From Apodemus sylvaticus (taxonomy: Eukaryota; Chordata; Mammalia; Rodentia; Muridae), in contig NC_067481.1 of the NCBI RefSeq assembly GCF_947179515.1, forward strand, positions 89,295,009 through 89,359,008: a DNA stretch of 64,000 nucleotides. The letters are read 5' to 3'. The notes beneath the pieces were generated by a model that saw only the letters and a list, made by a program, of their open reading frames with translations, was not told where the DNA came from and did not search any database. Position 1 is the first letter of the stretch. Each line of letters opens with the position of its first letter. Below, piece after piece: positions 12,060 to 24,800 of the stretch. The translations under genes and the position numbers were made by a program.

Positions 12060-12215
12060 CCTATTTATCACACAAATTTTTTTTTTATCTCTACTTTCTC
12101 TGCAAAAAAAATCAAGAATTTAAAGAAAGAAAAAAGAAAGCACAGCCACAACAAATAATCAGTTATTTTATTACAAAATGTAGATATTCTTTTAGTAAAA
12201 AAAAATATTCAATTA
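12060..12215. repeat. AT-rich low-complexity DNA
   Basis: T-rich then A-rich runs lie between the minisatellite and the L1 relic. Part may be the tail of that minus-strand L1, but this is not certain. Confidence 0.4.
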
Positions 12216-12239
12216 TTGGAAAGATGGGAAGTGCATAGA

Positions 12240-12765
12240 AGTAATCTCTGCTTCTCAATTTCTATTTCCAAGAAAATACCACTTGAAGGTTTATTATTTC
12301 AAGACTCCAAAGATGTTTATGAATGTCTAAGCATATATTTTAATAGAAATAGAACCGTATACATTCCACTTAGTAAGTTTCATTTTAACTTAATGAGATA
12401 TTGTGGAAATCTTTTCAGGTAATTTCATGTAGACCTACTTCATTCCCTTTTTTAAGGTCTCTGTAATATCCCATAATGCCATAATTTATTTAACCAATGT
12501 CTTCTTGATGGACGCTTAGATTGCTTTCAGATCTGTGCTATTACAAACAGAACTGCAATGAAGAGTCCTGTGTATGTACCTTTCTTTGCATACTTATATG
12601 ATTATGTTCAAAAGTTAAATTCCAGGAAGTGAAATTGCTAGATCAAAGGGTATGTATAATATGCATTTTGAAGTTCGATAGACTGTGCCAAATTGTGCCC
12701 ATCTCAATTCAGATGTTACGATCTCTCTTTAATGACCCACATTTCTCTGATGGGCTTAGAATAAG
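12240..12765 (-). repeat. Old mammalian L1 (L1M) fragment, 3' part of ORF2
   Basis: The run 'ccataatttatttaaccaat', 'gatggacgcttagattgctt', 'tctgtgctattacaaacag', 'gaagtgaaattgctagatc' matches the reverse complement of the L1 ORF2 end in diverged form. The frame is broken throughout, so it is a relic. Confidence 0.75.
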
Positions 12766-12834
12766 AATCCCCAAACGTATAGAGTTAAGAAAGGAAGTAA
12801 AGAATTTTATAGTTTTATTCTGAAGCAATACACC

Positions 12835-12836
12835 TT

Positions 12837-12904
<68 letters not shown>

Positions 12905-12905
12905 T

Positions 12906-12987
<82 letters not shown>
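12835..12987. repeat. (CT)n-(GT)n compound microsatellite
   Basis: About 115 bp of CT with a few interruptions switches at 12950/12951 to 18 GT units. It is the longest CT tract in the window. Confidence 0.95.
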
Positions 12988-12989
<2 letters not shown>

Positions 12990-14221
12990 GTGGGGGGATG
13001 GGTTAGAGGGACAAATTAAACCCAGTACCTCCTACTTCTTAGACAAGCTCTTTATCAGACTCACAGCCCTTACTTTCCATGCAAGCACTGGAAAAGGCAT
13101 CATAGAAGCCAGGTCTGACTTGTGGTCCTTCCTTAGTGCTAACCCTTTACTAGTATCTGTGGTGCAATGTGGCTATGAATCCATAAGCCTCCTGTTTGAT
13201 GCCTCCTGTTCGCTCATGGATAACTTGGGATTCTTTTACATTTGCCTCCTCTCCTCATCTGCTGTGCCTCCATCTACTTGATGGGGGATGTTGTAAGACT
13301 ATCTGAGTGTGCAGACTTAGTCAATTTTCTGCAACCCCGAGAGAAATTCCTGGTACAGCAGTGTGATTTTTTTTTCTTTTCACGCCATTGTAGGAGAACA
13401 GGTGATCAAGGGCTTGAGAATCCAGGAAAAGTAGATGGCCTCCTTTGTGGGATAAGTATGTGAGGACTCAACCTATAAAATATCCTCAGGCCCAGATATT
13501 TTGTCTAAAACTCTGATTTTTATGCTCAGTAAGGATTTTTTTCTACCTATCTTTAATAATCTCATGACCTGGCATGTACATGAGACCTTAGCATAATTCA
13601 GCCAACATCTTGGAGGTTCTGCGAGTGACCAAGCATAATGAAGGACATAATGAAGTGTCATATAAAAACCATCTGCCCTCTCTCATGGTAAACTATAACT
13701 AGTGGGAAAAGGTAAGAACACAGTCATCTGCAATGGAATGGAATGGTGTACCTAGATATCATTTCAGAAGGCTCTGTAATGGTAACAGAGGTACACACAG
13801 GCAGCTTCCTGGGGAAGCCTGGCTGCAGAGATTAGTGTCCAGCTCTCAATTTAATTGGAGAGTGAGAGTCTCCCCGACCTAAATGGCATCTCCAGCCAGA
13901 GGAGATAGGGTAGGATGGGCCATTAGGAGACAATGGTAGAGAGACTTCATGACCACATCTGAGGCTCAGACACACTCTGTAGGGTAAGGAAACTGGTGTG
14001 TGGCAGTCGGATTTGCCACACAAAGAACGTTTGATTGACCTAGGAAGGAAAGGAGTGGTAGAAATATTGACACTAACTGGGAATCCCATCTTTGACAAAG
14101 GAGGGAAGGGGGAAGGTGTGAAGAAGAAGGAGGAAAGAGGAGGGAAACAGCGAGGGCAAGTAAGAAAGCAAGCAGCGTTTGAAGGACGAAGCACATCGGA
14201 TCCGTAAGCAATTATCTCCAT
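12990..14221. other. Unique intron sequence, nothing firmly recognised
   Basis: No coding or repeat match is convincing. A purine-rich patch lies at 14098-14170. Confidence 0.45.
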
Positions 14222-14395
14222 GACAGCAATGGCTAACAATTACTTTGAGGGTCTACTCAATGTCAAGCATGTGCTAAGCCACATTTAATCCTCTCAATAT
14301 CTCTAATATTTGCACTTGAGGAAACTAAGATATAACACTAACAAAGGCTGCACAGGTGATAGGCAGAGTCGCCAGTCTCTGAATTCCATACATTG
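14222..14395 (-). repeat. MIR SINE
   Basis: The reverse-complement MIR order is visible: 'catgtgctaagccacattta', 'atcctctcaatatctc', 'gaggaaactaagatataac', 'ggctgcacaggtgatagg', 'cagagtcgccagtctctg'. Confidence 0.75.
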
Positions 14396-15609
14396 ATGAT
14401 GGCTACCCACTAGACACTGCCTTATTCAGACTCCCCTAGATGGCGGGTGCAGTGCAAGCCTGCTGCCGATCTGTTCTCACTCCCCTTCCCCAGGTCTTCA
14501 CACGAAAGGCAGACATCGCTCTTCACGTAACTGCTTGATGCTCTTGTATAGCAAAACCTAAGAGTCAGACAGAACCCCAGTTCAAGTGCAGACCTTTAAG
14601 GCTTCAGCAGAGACGGCTCCGCTCCACACCAGACTTGCCTTTAAGTTTTACTTAATTCTGCCAGTCACAAAGAAAATGCCTGCAGGCAGCCACCTGCCTC
14701 TTAGTCTAACATCCCACCTTCCTGTCAGGTGGCTTTCGATTCACCACGCCTTGGCATGTCCAACCGCATCTTCGTCAAGATTTGCAAGATGGCACTGACA
14801 AGCTTTTCAGGTACTTAAGGCAAACAGGCATGACAGTCTTCTTTGACACTTGAATTTTTTAAGAAGCCTCCACCCCAGCGTCCTAGGAAACCCAGCACTA
14901 AAGAAACCAGGTATCTTTCAAAGAAGCCGTGTTTTCACAGACTCTTCCTTGATACGTGCTCCGTGGCTAGGATACTGCAGGATCCAGCTGAGAGTGAATA
15001 AAGCACCAGAGTTGTACTTTCATACTGATGCTAAATGTTGGTTGCCTTACTGAAGGGCACTTTTTTCTCCCTTGACAACTGCAGCATGTGGATCTGTTTG
15101 GCACATTGTCAGCGAGTGTGTGGCTGGCCTACAAACACACTTAAATGGCACACTTCTAACCAGCACTAATTTCTGAGTGTCTAACAGATATATGCAGGCA
15201 GGCAGATGTGTCACAGGGGTTGCTGTAAAACTTAATTAATATCCCTGAAGAGCTCTTATATCATTTCATGAAGAGTGCTACATATGAAGAAAATATTATA
15301 CCTATGGATGCTGCGCATATAACGAAATGTGGGTAAATATGCTGATAGGTTTTCTCCTATTTTCTTATGCCTCGAAGGGTCTGATGTAAATTCTAATGGA
15401 AAAATAAATTGTGCTAAAGACAACCATTTTTTTTAATGTTAGAGTTTTAAAAATAGAGAACAGCATTGCCCTAACTGGGATTCTAGAACACTGTGCGCAT
15501 AGGCACAGGGAAGCCTATCTTTTTAATTCACAAAAATGAGTAGAAGCTTTTACTTTTTCTTTCATTTTCTTTCACTGCTGCTGGCCCTGTATCTGGGATT
15601 GGTAGCTTG

Positions 15610-15950
15610 GGGCTTGCTGAAATAGTTCAACGCGGAAAGGACTTGCACGGCGCAAACGGGAAAACCTGAGCTTGCTCCCCAGGACTCATGTAAAAAGCTG
15701 TGGTGTTATGTCCTTGCAATCCCAATGATGCTAGGGGGAAGAGAGGTGGCTCTCTGGTGCTCACTGGCCAAACATTTTAGCCTAATCCAGGAGCCCACAA
15801 CCAGACACCATCTTGTAAAAGCAAGATTGACAACTCCTGAGGAACAACATCTGAAGTTGACCTCTGGGCTTCATTCACATGTACACACACATGTGTACAC
15901 ACATATGCACCTGCATGTGCATACACACATGCATGCACATACACACACTG
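15610..15950 (+). repeat. B3-type SINE
   Basis: Diverged head, then 'aaagctgtggtgttatgtcc', 'aacaacatctgaagttgacc', 'tctgggcttcattcacatgt' and an ACACATGTGTACAC-type tail follow the B3 order to its 3' end. Confidence 0.75.
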
Positions 15951-15954
15951 CTGC

Positions 15955-16350
15955 CTATTGCTCTAGTCCATTTGTAATGCTATAGCAGAATACTTGAGAT
16001 TTGTTAGCTTGTAATGAATGAAAATGTATTGGCTTACTGTACTGGTCCTGGAGGCTGGGAATTCAGGAATGAGGAGCTAACATTTGGCATGGAAGCTTCT
16101 TGGCTGCATGATCTCATGCCTGTAGTACAGAGAGAACAAAGAGAGGGAGAGACAAATACAGCTCAGGACCCACTGGACTTGAGCAATCCACTTCCAAGAT
16201 AAGAAACAACTTTTGCAATGGTTCATCTGTCCATGGGGGTGGAGTCCCTGTGGCCCACTCAACTCTCAAGGGTCTTCTCCACGTTAATACTGTAATAGTG
16301 TCATAAGTACAGGACTGGTTGAAAGAGGGGCAAGTATTCAAACCACAGCA
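15955..16350 (+). repeat. MaLR LTR (MST/MLT1-like) fragment
   Basis: The marks 'actggtcctggaggctggga', 'gaggagctaacatttggcat', 'gggtggagtccctgtggccc' and 'agtattcaaaccacagcag' follow the order of MaLR LTRs in diverged form. It is non-coding and ancient. Confidence 0.65.
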
Positions 16351-16447
16351 GCAGCTGAACAATATTCCCAATAAATCAATTCTGTTTCTTAAAGACTCTT
16401 AGGAATTATTCAGCCCATTTTTTAACCATTTACTGTTATCACCAAAA

Positions 16448-16548
16448 CTCTTTTCTCTTCTCTCCTTCCTTCATTATTTCCTTTCTCTTCTCTTTTTCCT
16501 TCCCCTTCCTTCCTTTCTTTCTCCCTCCCTCCCACCTTTCTTTAATCC
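16448..16548. repeat. Pyrimidine-rich tract
   Basis: TTCTCTTCTCTCC and CCTTCCTTTCTTTCTCCC runs make about 100 bp of nearly pure C/T. The complementary purine tract lies about 400 bp downstream. Confidence 0.85.
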
Positions 16549-16794
16549 CCCCAGCAAACAGTCCTTGAGTAGCTGCAAAAAAAAATCTAGAAATAATCAG
16601 TCTTGATTTGTTGTGCTTTATTTTTTGTTTGTTTTGTAGGAACCTTGTTTGTCTGTTTTGCTGTCAGCAATTTGTTTTCCATTCCTTTCTAGTCTATTTT
16701 AGGAAGCAGAAAAGTTCATTAGAGTTTTATTTTTCAAATAAATAATAATGCATAATATGTTTTAAACTGAAAAGAAAAAAAAAGGTAAATGACC

Positions 16795-16935
16795 AAACCA
16801 GGCATGGCAGCACCTGACTTAAACCCAGCATTCCATAGGCAAAGGTAAATGGATCTTTGTGAGTTCAAGGCCAGCTGGATCTAGATAGGAAGTTCTAGGC
16901 CAATTAGGGCTAAACAGTGAGATCTTCTCTCAAAA
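16795..16935 (+). repeat. B1 SINE
   Basis: The marks 'aggcatggcagcacctgac', 'gatctttgtgagttcaagg' and 'ccagctggatctagatagg' are B1 sequence in order. The tail 'tctcaaaag' leads straight into a long GGAA/GAAA tract. Confidence 0.8.
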
Positions 16936-17186
<251 letters not shown>

Positions 17187-17960
17187 TACATGTGATAATC
17201 AGAGTAATAATTGAGTACTGGGATACTTTAGTTATTAAAAAGTAATGACTTGTGAAGATTTACAGTACTTCCTTTAATTCTGTAGGCTCCATTGTTTCTC
17301 AAATACCAAGGAATTTTTACTAAAAGCTAGTAACACACATATATTTAATGACCAAAATACAACCAATCAGATGTGATTATAAGATCCTCTTTGATATTAT
17401 GACAGAAGATTGAAGCTCAGAATATCTACAAACTCTGGCTCAAAAGGACCTGGTGATTTTACTGTCTGACATCAGAAGGAACTGCTATGTTATCACAAAC
17501 TTTTAAAATCCATGAATACACACATAGACTCTTATCAGGTCTGGCAATATTTAGTTTGGTGAGTGAGCACTGTCTCTGTTTTAGTTCTCTGAGTATGGGT
17601 TAATAATAAAACTCTCCTAGAAATGTCACAAATAGGAAACTTTGCTGGGCAGTCTTCTCTCCCAGGCTCTCAGTCAAATCTATCTTCTGATCTGAGAGCT
17701 AGCTGAGTTCCATTGAAACATTTTGTAAATTATGATGTTTGTAAAGCATTGTAGAGCAATATAAAGTACTGCTCTTGGTGAACCCTGGCTCAATCGTGAC
17801 TCCTCTTATTATGTAATTCATTACGTTTTGAAAGCAAACTCAGGACACATGTAGGAGTCAAGAAAACTGGGAAAATATCTAGTGCCAACTGCAATCTGAT
17901 CGTACCGAGGCTCAATGTTTGTTGTCATTTCCTATATTTAGAAACTAGCTAGAGGTCCCC
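17187..17960. other. Unique intron sequence, nothing recognised
   Basis: No coding or repeat match is recognised. Parts upstream of 17960 could belong to the L1M relic that follows. Confidence 0.4.
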
Positions 17961-18440
17961 TCTAAAAGCTAAATGCAAAATGGCCATTCAACCCAGCAAG
18001 TGCTCTCCGAAGATGATCCCCAGAAAAACTGAAAGCAGGCACACAAGACAATATTTACATCGATGCCCATGGCAGCTTTACACACAACAGCAAATGGTGG
18101 AAATAACCCAAATGTCTATCTATGAGGATAAATGAGTTAAAGAAAGTTATACCACTATACAAAGGAATAGTGTTTGGCCCCAAAAAGGGATACAATACTG
18201 TTACATGCTACAATGGGTGTGTTATAGGCTACAGATGAGGAGGGAGGTGGGTGTTTTAAAACACTAGACCAGGAACAATAGTAAAGACACTAAAAGTGTA
18301 TAAATGTGTTTGTTGTGAACAAGAAATAGGAAAAGCCCTACAGACAGAAGACGAACCTGTGGTTGCCAGTAGTGAGGTGTGGGAGATCACAGGGATAGTG
18401 GGTTGCTGCTTAATGGACTTCAGGGGCTTGGGGAGAAGCA
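17961..18440 (+). repeat. Old mammalian L1 (L1M) fragment, 3' part of ORF2
   Basis: The marks 'gcccatggcagctttacaca', 'aacagcaaatggtggaaata', 'acccaaatgtctatctatga' and 'aacctgtggttgccagtag' follow the L1 ORF2 end and 3' UTR in sense orientation. The frame is destroyed. Confidence 0.8.
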
Positions 18441-18711
18441 AGTGGTGAAATTTCTTTGGAACTAAACAGGCCAGCATTCAGCATTGCAAATACCCAATTG
18501 CCCTCAGCTGTCCAAGTAAGAGTGGCATGGTTAATCTTATACAATGTTAAATTCATTTCAATTCTAAAGCTTTTGAATTCTAGAGAAAAACAGTTCAAGG
18601 ACCTCCATGGACCTCTAGGTACTAAAGATGTACTCACAGAAAAGACAGCAAGACAGTGAGGTGGGAAATGAGTCTTCTGTTCCTGTCTGTCTGTCCTTCC
18701 TTTCTTTCATT

Positions 18712-19480
18712 ATTTTCCATTGAAAATATTTTTTCTTAGACCATATTCTGATTATAGTTTCCCTTTACACGTCTCGCTTCCTCCCCACCCCTCCCCATCC
18801 TTTACACCCTTTCTGTCTCTCATCAAAGAACAAACAGGCACCTGGGGAACAATAATAAAATAAGATAAATCAAAAATGAACAATCAGAATACAATAATTT
18901 TAAAGGACAAAACAACCAAACCAAGAAAAGGTACCCAAGAAAAAGCACCAGAAATAGAGATAAGCACAGACATGTCATGTACGTTTGCACACACAGAAAT
19001 CCCATATAAACACAAGACCAGAACAGAAGCCAGAATACATATGTAAAGGATCTGTAAGTTCTGACAACAGTATGAGACATAAAAGAGCCTCCTTTTCTGT
19101 TAACCACAGACAGCTGGGCATGGAGTCTACCCTAAAGGACAGTTAGCTTACTCAGTGAGACTTTCTTGAAGAAAACCAATATTTCATTTGCAAGTGGTAA
19201 TCAATTGGAGATAGCTGCTGGGTGAGAGATGGAGACGTATGTCCACGTCTCCTTTTATCTCTAGGACTCCATGTGTGGCAGACACATGCAAACCCTGTGC
19301 ATGCCACCTCGTGCTCTGTGAGTTCATATGAGCTTTGCTCACATTTCCTGTATATCATCCATTTCCTCTGGCTATTACATTCCTTCCACTTCCTCTTCCT
19401 CAGGGTTCCCTGAGCCCTGAATTTGATGGAGGCATCCGTTTTAGGACCAAGTGTTTCAAGGTCTCTCACTCCCAGCATAA
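18712..19480 (-). repeat. Rodent Lx-type L1 3' end (3' UTR)
   Basis: The marks 'cttagaccatattctgatta', 'aacaataataaaataagata', 'cacagaaatcccatataaac' and 'gctgctgggtgagagatgg' match rodent Lx 3' UTR in reverse orientation. No ORF2 is included, so it is strongly 5' truncated. Confidence 0.7.
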
Positions 19481-19587
19481 AGTCTGGCTGTGGGTTGCTC
19501 TAGGGTTTTCTAAGGAGCTAAGTGAAAAAAAAGTCTGCTTCCAAATCATACTCAGAATAGTATAATCTGAAGTCTCTACACAGTGGT

Positions 19588-20126
19588 CGTACTGGCTGGT
19601 GTTGTGTGTCAACTTGACACAGGCTGGAGTTATCACAGAGAAAGGAGCTTCAGTTGGGGAAGTTGGATCTCCATGAGAACCAACTGTGAGGCATTTTCTC
19701 AATTAGTGATCAAGGGGAGAGGGCCTCTTGTGGGTGGTAGCGTCCCTGGACTGGTAGTCCTGGGTTCTATAAGAAAGCAAGCTGAGCAAGCCAGGGAGTA
19801 GAATGTGATGATTCATATGTGATTGGCCCAGGGAGTGACCCTATTAGGTGTGGCCTTGTTGGAGTAGGTGTGTCACTATGGGTGTGGGCTTAAGACCTTC
19901 ATCCTAGTTGCCTGGAAGTCAGTCTTCCACTAGCAGCCTTCAGATGAAGATGTAGAACTCTCAGCTCCTCCTGCACCATATCTACGTGGATGTGCCATGT
20001 TCCCACCTTGATGACAATGGACTGAACCTCTGAGCATGTAAGCCAGTCTCAATTAAATGTTGTCTTTTATAAAACTTGCATTGGTCATGGTGTCTGTTCA
20101 CAGCAGTAAAACCCTAACTAAGACAG
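19588..20126 (+). repeat. Composite rodent LTR-like repeat
   Basis: The left part (to about 19800) starts near TGTTGTGTGTCAACTTGACA. The right part contains 'gtgtggccttgttggagtag', 'gatgtagaactctcagctcc' and 'aattaaatgttgtcttttat' and ends in AACTAAGACA. The right part is homologous to 35818-36154. An 8-bp ACAGTGGT occurs at 19580-19587 and 20123-20130 and may be a target-site duplication. I recognise a high-copy rodent repeat but cannot safely name the family. Confidence 0.65.
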
Positions 20127-20875
20127 TGGTTAGCTTGGAGGTTACAAGACAATATACCAGAACATCTGAGCTATGTGTATGCAGGTCCATGTGTACACTG
20201 TTAATATGTCAGCATGGTCTCCTTCAGCATCATGCTAAATGAAGCTCTTCCTCCTCAACAGAATCCTTTAAGTATCAAAGAGGAAAAAATATAAAGAGGG
20301 GTATGCAGGGCAGGACTCCTTTGTTCTAAAGAGAGATGCAAGAGAAATTTACAGGGGCTTCTCAGTGGTAAAGGGGGCACTTCCCAGAGTTGAAAGCCAC
20401 CTGATTCTATTCTTTTTGAAAGTGATTCAGATGAGACATGTACCACGAGATCTTCATGTTCACAGAGATACCAAACCTGTGAAGATAAACCGCTCTACAG
20501 GTGGGCAGGGGACGGGACAGATAAGGAGCAAATGCATTACCATTGCTTCTTACAGATTCCTGTGAAGATTATCTGTGGTTCCCAGGTACAAAGGAGGAGT
20601 TGGACCAGAGATTAGCACACAGGGATGTGTGTACATGGACAACCGTTGCACTGCTGTGGAACAAAGGGAGGTCAGAGCTGGAAAATGCACACCGTCACTA
20701 ACTGGAAACTCTAGAAATTAATTTTTAGAAATGCATGATCCTACTAGTTTCCAATTCATTGGGCATCCACGATAGAAGTGACCAGCACACTGATGCCTGG
20801 GCTACCTCGGCAAAGACAGAGAAATTGAAAATAGCAGTTTTAGGGGTTGGAGAAGGGAGGGAATAAAAATTATAA

Positions 20876-21075
20876 ATGATGGAGGCTGGTGAGGTAACTG
20901 TCAATAAAGTGCTTACTTGCTCTGCAAGCAGGAGGATCCAAGTTTGATCCCCAGAACCCATGTAAACAAACAAACAACAAAACAACAACAAAACCCATGT
21001 GTGTCAACCTAAGGCTTATAACCCCAGCAAGTTCCAAGCCAGTGAGAGACCCTACCTGAAAATAAAGATGGACAG
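20876..21075 (+). repeat. B3-type SINE with a small A-rich insert
   Basis: The head 'gaggctggtgaggtaactgt', 'aagtttgatccccagaaccc' and 'gtgagagaccctacctgaaa' are in B3 order. A CAAA/CAA-rich stretch at 20964-20992 is flanked by ACCCATGT on both sides (20956-20963 and 20993-21000). Confidence 0.75.
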
Positions 21076-21812
21076 CACCTCAGCCTCTGCAATTAGCAGT
21101 TCCCTAGAGGACACGACCTCATTGACCACGATGTCCAAAGGCAGTGTGACATGCACTCGTGCTCAGCGATTACCGGTTGAGTTTACTTCATACTTGTGGC
21201 CCAGGTATTAGATTATATGTTTGTTACAGGAAAGGGCACACATTTGGCCATGGTGTGTTAAGTCTTCCAAGGAACAGACTTCCGGACTCGGAGTTCAGAT
21301 CCACGTCATTTCTCAGCCCTCACCATGACTTTGGAATGGAATGTAGAATCCATTTTATTCTCACTTCAAAGATGTATACGAGGCTAGGGAGAAGAGGTGG
21401 CCTGCCAATGTCATGCCACGTCCTGCAGAGTTTGAAGTCGAGCTGTGCCTGGCTCTAAAACCACTCAGCCATCGTTGCATTTTGCTTCTCTAGATATTCT
21501 TGATTACCAACCATGAACTGTAACAGATATTAGAAAGCAAAAGAGAAAGCAGGCTGGCCTCCATAATTTGACTGAGGCCAAAGTCTAAGGCGGGCATAGT
21601 AACAGGATGAGGAAGGGGTCCAGCCCAAGGTTCTTACTCTCGTAGTGATGATGGGAGAGGTCATTGGTTACTGTATCACAGGGTTATGTTCTCCCTTCAT
21701 CCCTCCTGGTGACCAGGGAACAGTTATGTAAGTCTGTTGGAAATGACTGTCTCTGTATGTCCATTGTATGGTGAACTCAAGGTCAAGTTTGAAGTCAAAG
21801 TCACAAGTCTTT

Positions 21813-21849
<37 letters not shown>

Positions 21850-24800
21850 CAGAACTCCCAACTTTTAACCTGAAAAAAATTATTTAGTAACACCAGAGTT
21901 GGGAAAAAGAAGACTCATTTCATCTGAAAGATATAGAGATGAATTTGCTCACAAAACACCACGTTTCTTTAGTGACCTCCAGAGACCTTACCTGTCACGC
22001 TGCATAGCAGAACGTTCCATGAAGGAGAAAATACATCTTACAATGTGAAGAAAAGAAAAGCTAAGTTATATCACAGTGTGACACAATTTAAATATCAAGA
22101 GTTGGGGCTTCTATTTAGAAAAGAGAAGGCAATAAATTGACCTGCTAATTATTCCAGCTCTGAGTATTTTTGGTACAGCTGCAAATTTTGAACAGCACCA
22201 AATAGGGGATTTCCCCATTGTTCATGAAACAAACCTATACAGAGTGCCTCCTTATGAGCTGAAAGACCCAAAGATGGGAGACCTTGAAAACCTATTTTTC
22301 ACTGAATCAGCATCTAATCTCAAGCATCTATAATAGAAGAAAGCTTGTCAGTTACATTAATGGGATTACTGGTTTCTTTTTACTGTTGGGTTTTTTTTTT
22401 TTTTTTTAAGTCAAGAACTAGCCATTTAAATCCTTCTCAAGTCTTAATTTTAAAAGTCATAGTTTACTTTTCAATCCAAATATAAATTCTTAAACGGAGG
22501 AGACAAGCACTTGAGCTGTCCCCCCAAACCTCTTTTCCTCCTCAGAAAATCATTTGGAGGCGTGGACCACACATTGTAGTAACGAGAACTCATTCTTCTG
22601 ACAAATAATTTAAATGATCACAAATATGCGCGAAATAACACATAGTACGTAGTTCTTGTCCTCAAGACACTTAATAACCATATGCGTGAACCGTTCACAG
22701 GCAGTCTAATGCTAAGCATGCCGTGTGAATGAATAAACTATCCCCACATTTAAGTTCCCCTATCAAGTTCCTGAAGTAAATAACAAAGTCATGGTCAACC
22801 TTCCCGGGAGATTAACTAACTGACCTAGGTTCGTGTGGTAATAAACATGGAGCCTGGATTCAAACACTGCCTGCAAGAGCAGCAGCGGGACAACTGCCTC
22901 CTTTGTGCGATCCTACTGCTTTCTAAAATAGCAAAAGTCAGTAGGAAGAGTAAAGAATATTTATTATGGCTGGAGAGGGCCGGCCAAATGTTTAGCAGCC
23001 TGTCTCTGGGGAGTTCACAACTTTGCTTTCTACTTTTAGGGTAGACACTTGATTTCTCGATCATGTGTACATTTCATCAAAGACAGAGAACCTAAGAGAT
23101 TACCTGGCGCTGCTGTCCCGCCGGCAGCTGCGCAGAACAGAGCAGCATCCATCTGCGTATTTTCCAGCATCCTTGGCTTTTTTCATCTTAACCTGCACAC
23201 TCTCTTTGTCTGTTATCCTTCACCCCACACCTACGGACTCCTGCCTCTGTCTCCCAGGAACCGACCTATCAAATTTCTCCTGGACCACCACCATCTCTCC
23301 CCTACCGGAGAATATAAAAATGGCGCCAGGAAGGATAGTAGTTATTTAACCTCTCTCCGGCTAAATGTTTTATTATAACTCCTGAAAACCTAATTACAGT
23401 AACTTTGCATGCTACAGTACACTTTATGGCATGTCTCTTTATTAAACCTACTCCTTTAAAGACAATAAACCCGGCGCTTCAAAGGGCATGGCAGACGCGA
23501 TGAGACTGAGGGAACCTCATGTCCCATTGCACACCTGACCTCCCTCACCGAGTCCCCCACCCCCGTTTCTGCCGGTTTTCAGACTTTCTCCCTTTGCAAG
23601 CTTTTCTGCTAAATTTCAGCCACCTCCTGGATGCTTTTTAAAATATCTCAGGGATGAGCGGGCAGTGTATCAATATTTCCACCCGTTTCTCTGAATGTCC
23701 GTGGGCTTATTTATAGGGGATAAGGGGCCAGTTTTCTCAGGAGAACAACACTTGACACCTGTCCTGCCTGGTAGCCAGAGCTGCTTTTCGGCATGTGCAA
23801 TGACATGGAGACCCTTCACGACTTTTGTTGTGGTTCTAGAAGAATGTTTACTGCAGCCCGCTTGGTGCATGCGCAGTGGAGAACAGCCCCTCCTGGCGGG
23901 TCACTGGCTGTCGTCAGACTGCACTGTTGATGAGATAGCAGGAGACAGAGTGAGAGAGGAAAGGAGAAAAGCTGGGAGAAGAAAAAAAACTGACCTTTGG
24001 AGTTGCTGCAGCAAGATTATTTGTGTAGTGCATTTTCTGTTTCGAAGCCGTGCTGGGATTTCCCCCTGGGAATAAAGCCAAACCGGCAGGAAAACAGGGA
24101 ACCACCTCTGAGGACCCCACTGTTTTGTTGCCTGCTGGAAAATAGTACTTGGTGTTAAAGGATTTTATGTATTTAATTGTCTCTTGCTTGAGGTTAATGA
24201 CAAAGTTTACTTGTGATAAATGGGGGAAGTGAGAGACGGACTCTAAAGAAATCCCTTGTTGGAGCCGCAAATCAGCAGCCTTCAGTTCTGGAAGCTTCCA
24301 CTGAGGATTAGTCAAGCACTCTGTGGATCAGAGAAGTAAAATAAAAAGTCACAGCTTTCTAAATTGGCGAACTCCTCTTGCATGGAACCGTAGGGCTAGG
24401 TTTTTCATTTGCTAGACTTTGTTTTGAAGTCTCTCACGGTTGTTTAATCAGAAAATATAAAATAAAATAAAATAAAAATAAAAGTGTGTCCCATTAATTT
24501 CCTAAGCCAATTGGATGCAGAAGCCTGGCGCAGCTCAGATTCCTCCTCAAATCCACAGCTTTGCTGTGCATGTGAGGGTGGCAGTTAGGGGTGCTCTCTC
24601 CATTCTTATTAAATGGCTTTGTTTTCACAGAAAGAAAAGTGATGACATTTACCCAAAAGATAGATTGTTTAAAGTGAAGCAATGATAACTGTATTCCTAG
24701 GAAGCCACTGAGCCTCAGAATCCAGAGCTGAGCATACACACTGAGGGGCGGTTCCCCCCCTGGCCTTCTTGATCCACGTCAAGCCCCCTACCTGTGTCCC

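Noticed and set aside
10444..12071. Very long minus-strand reading frames (up to 500 codons) as a repetitive secreted protein gene
   Set aside because: They are created by a stop-free 26-bp tandem repeat open in all three minus frames, with no start context, splice sites or non-repeat domain.
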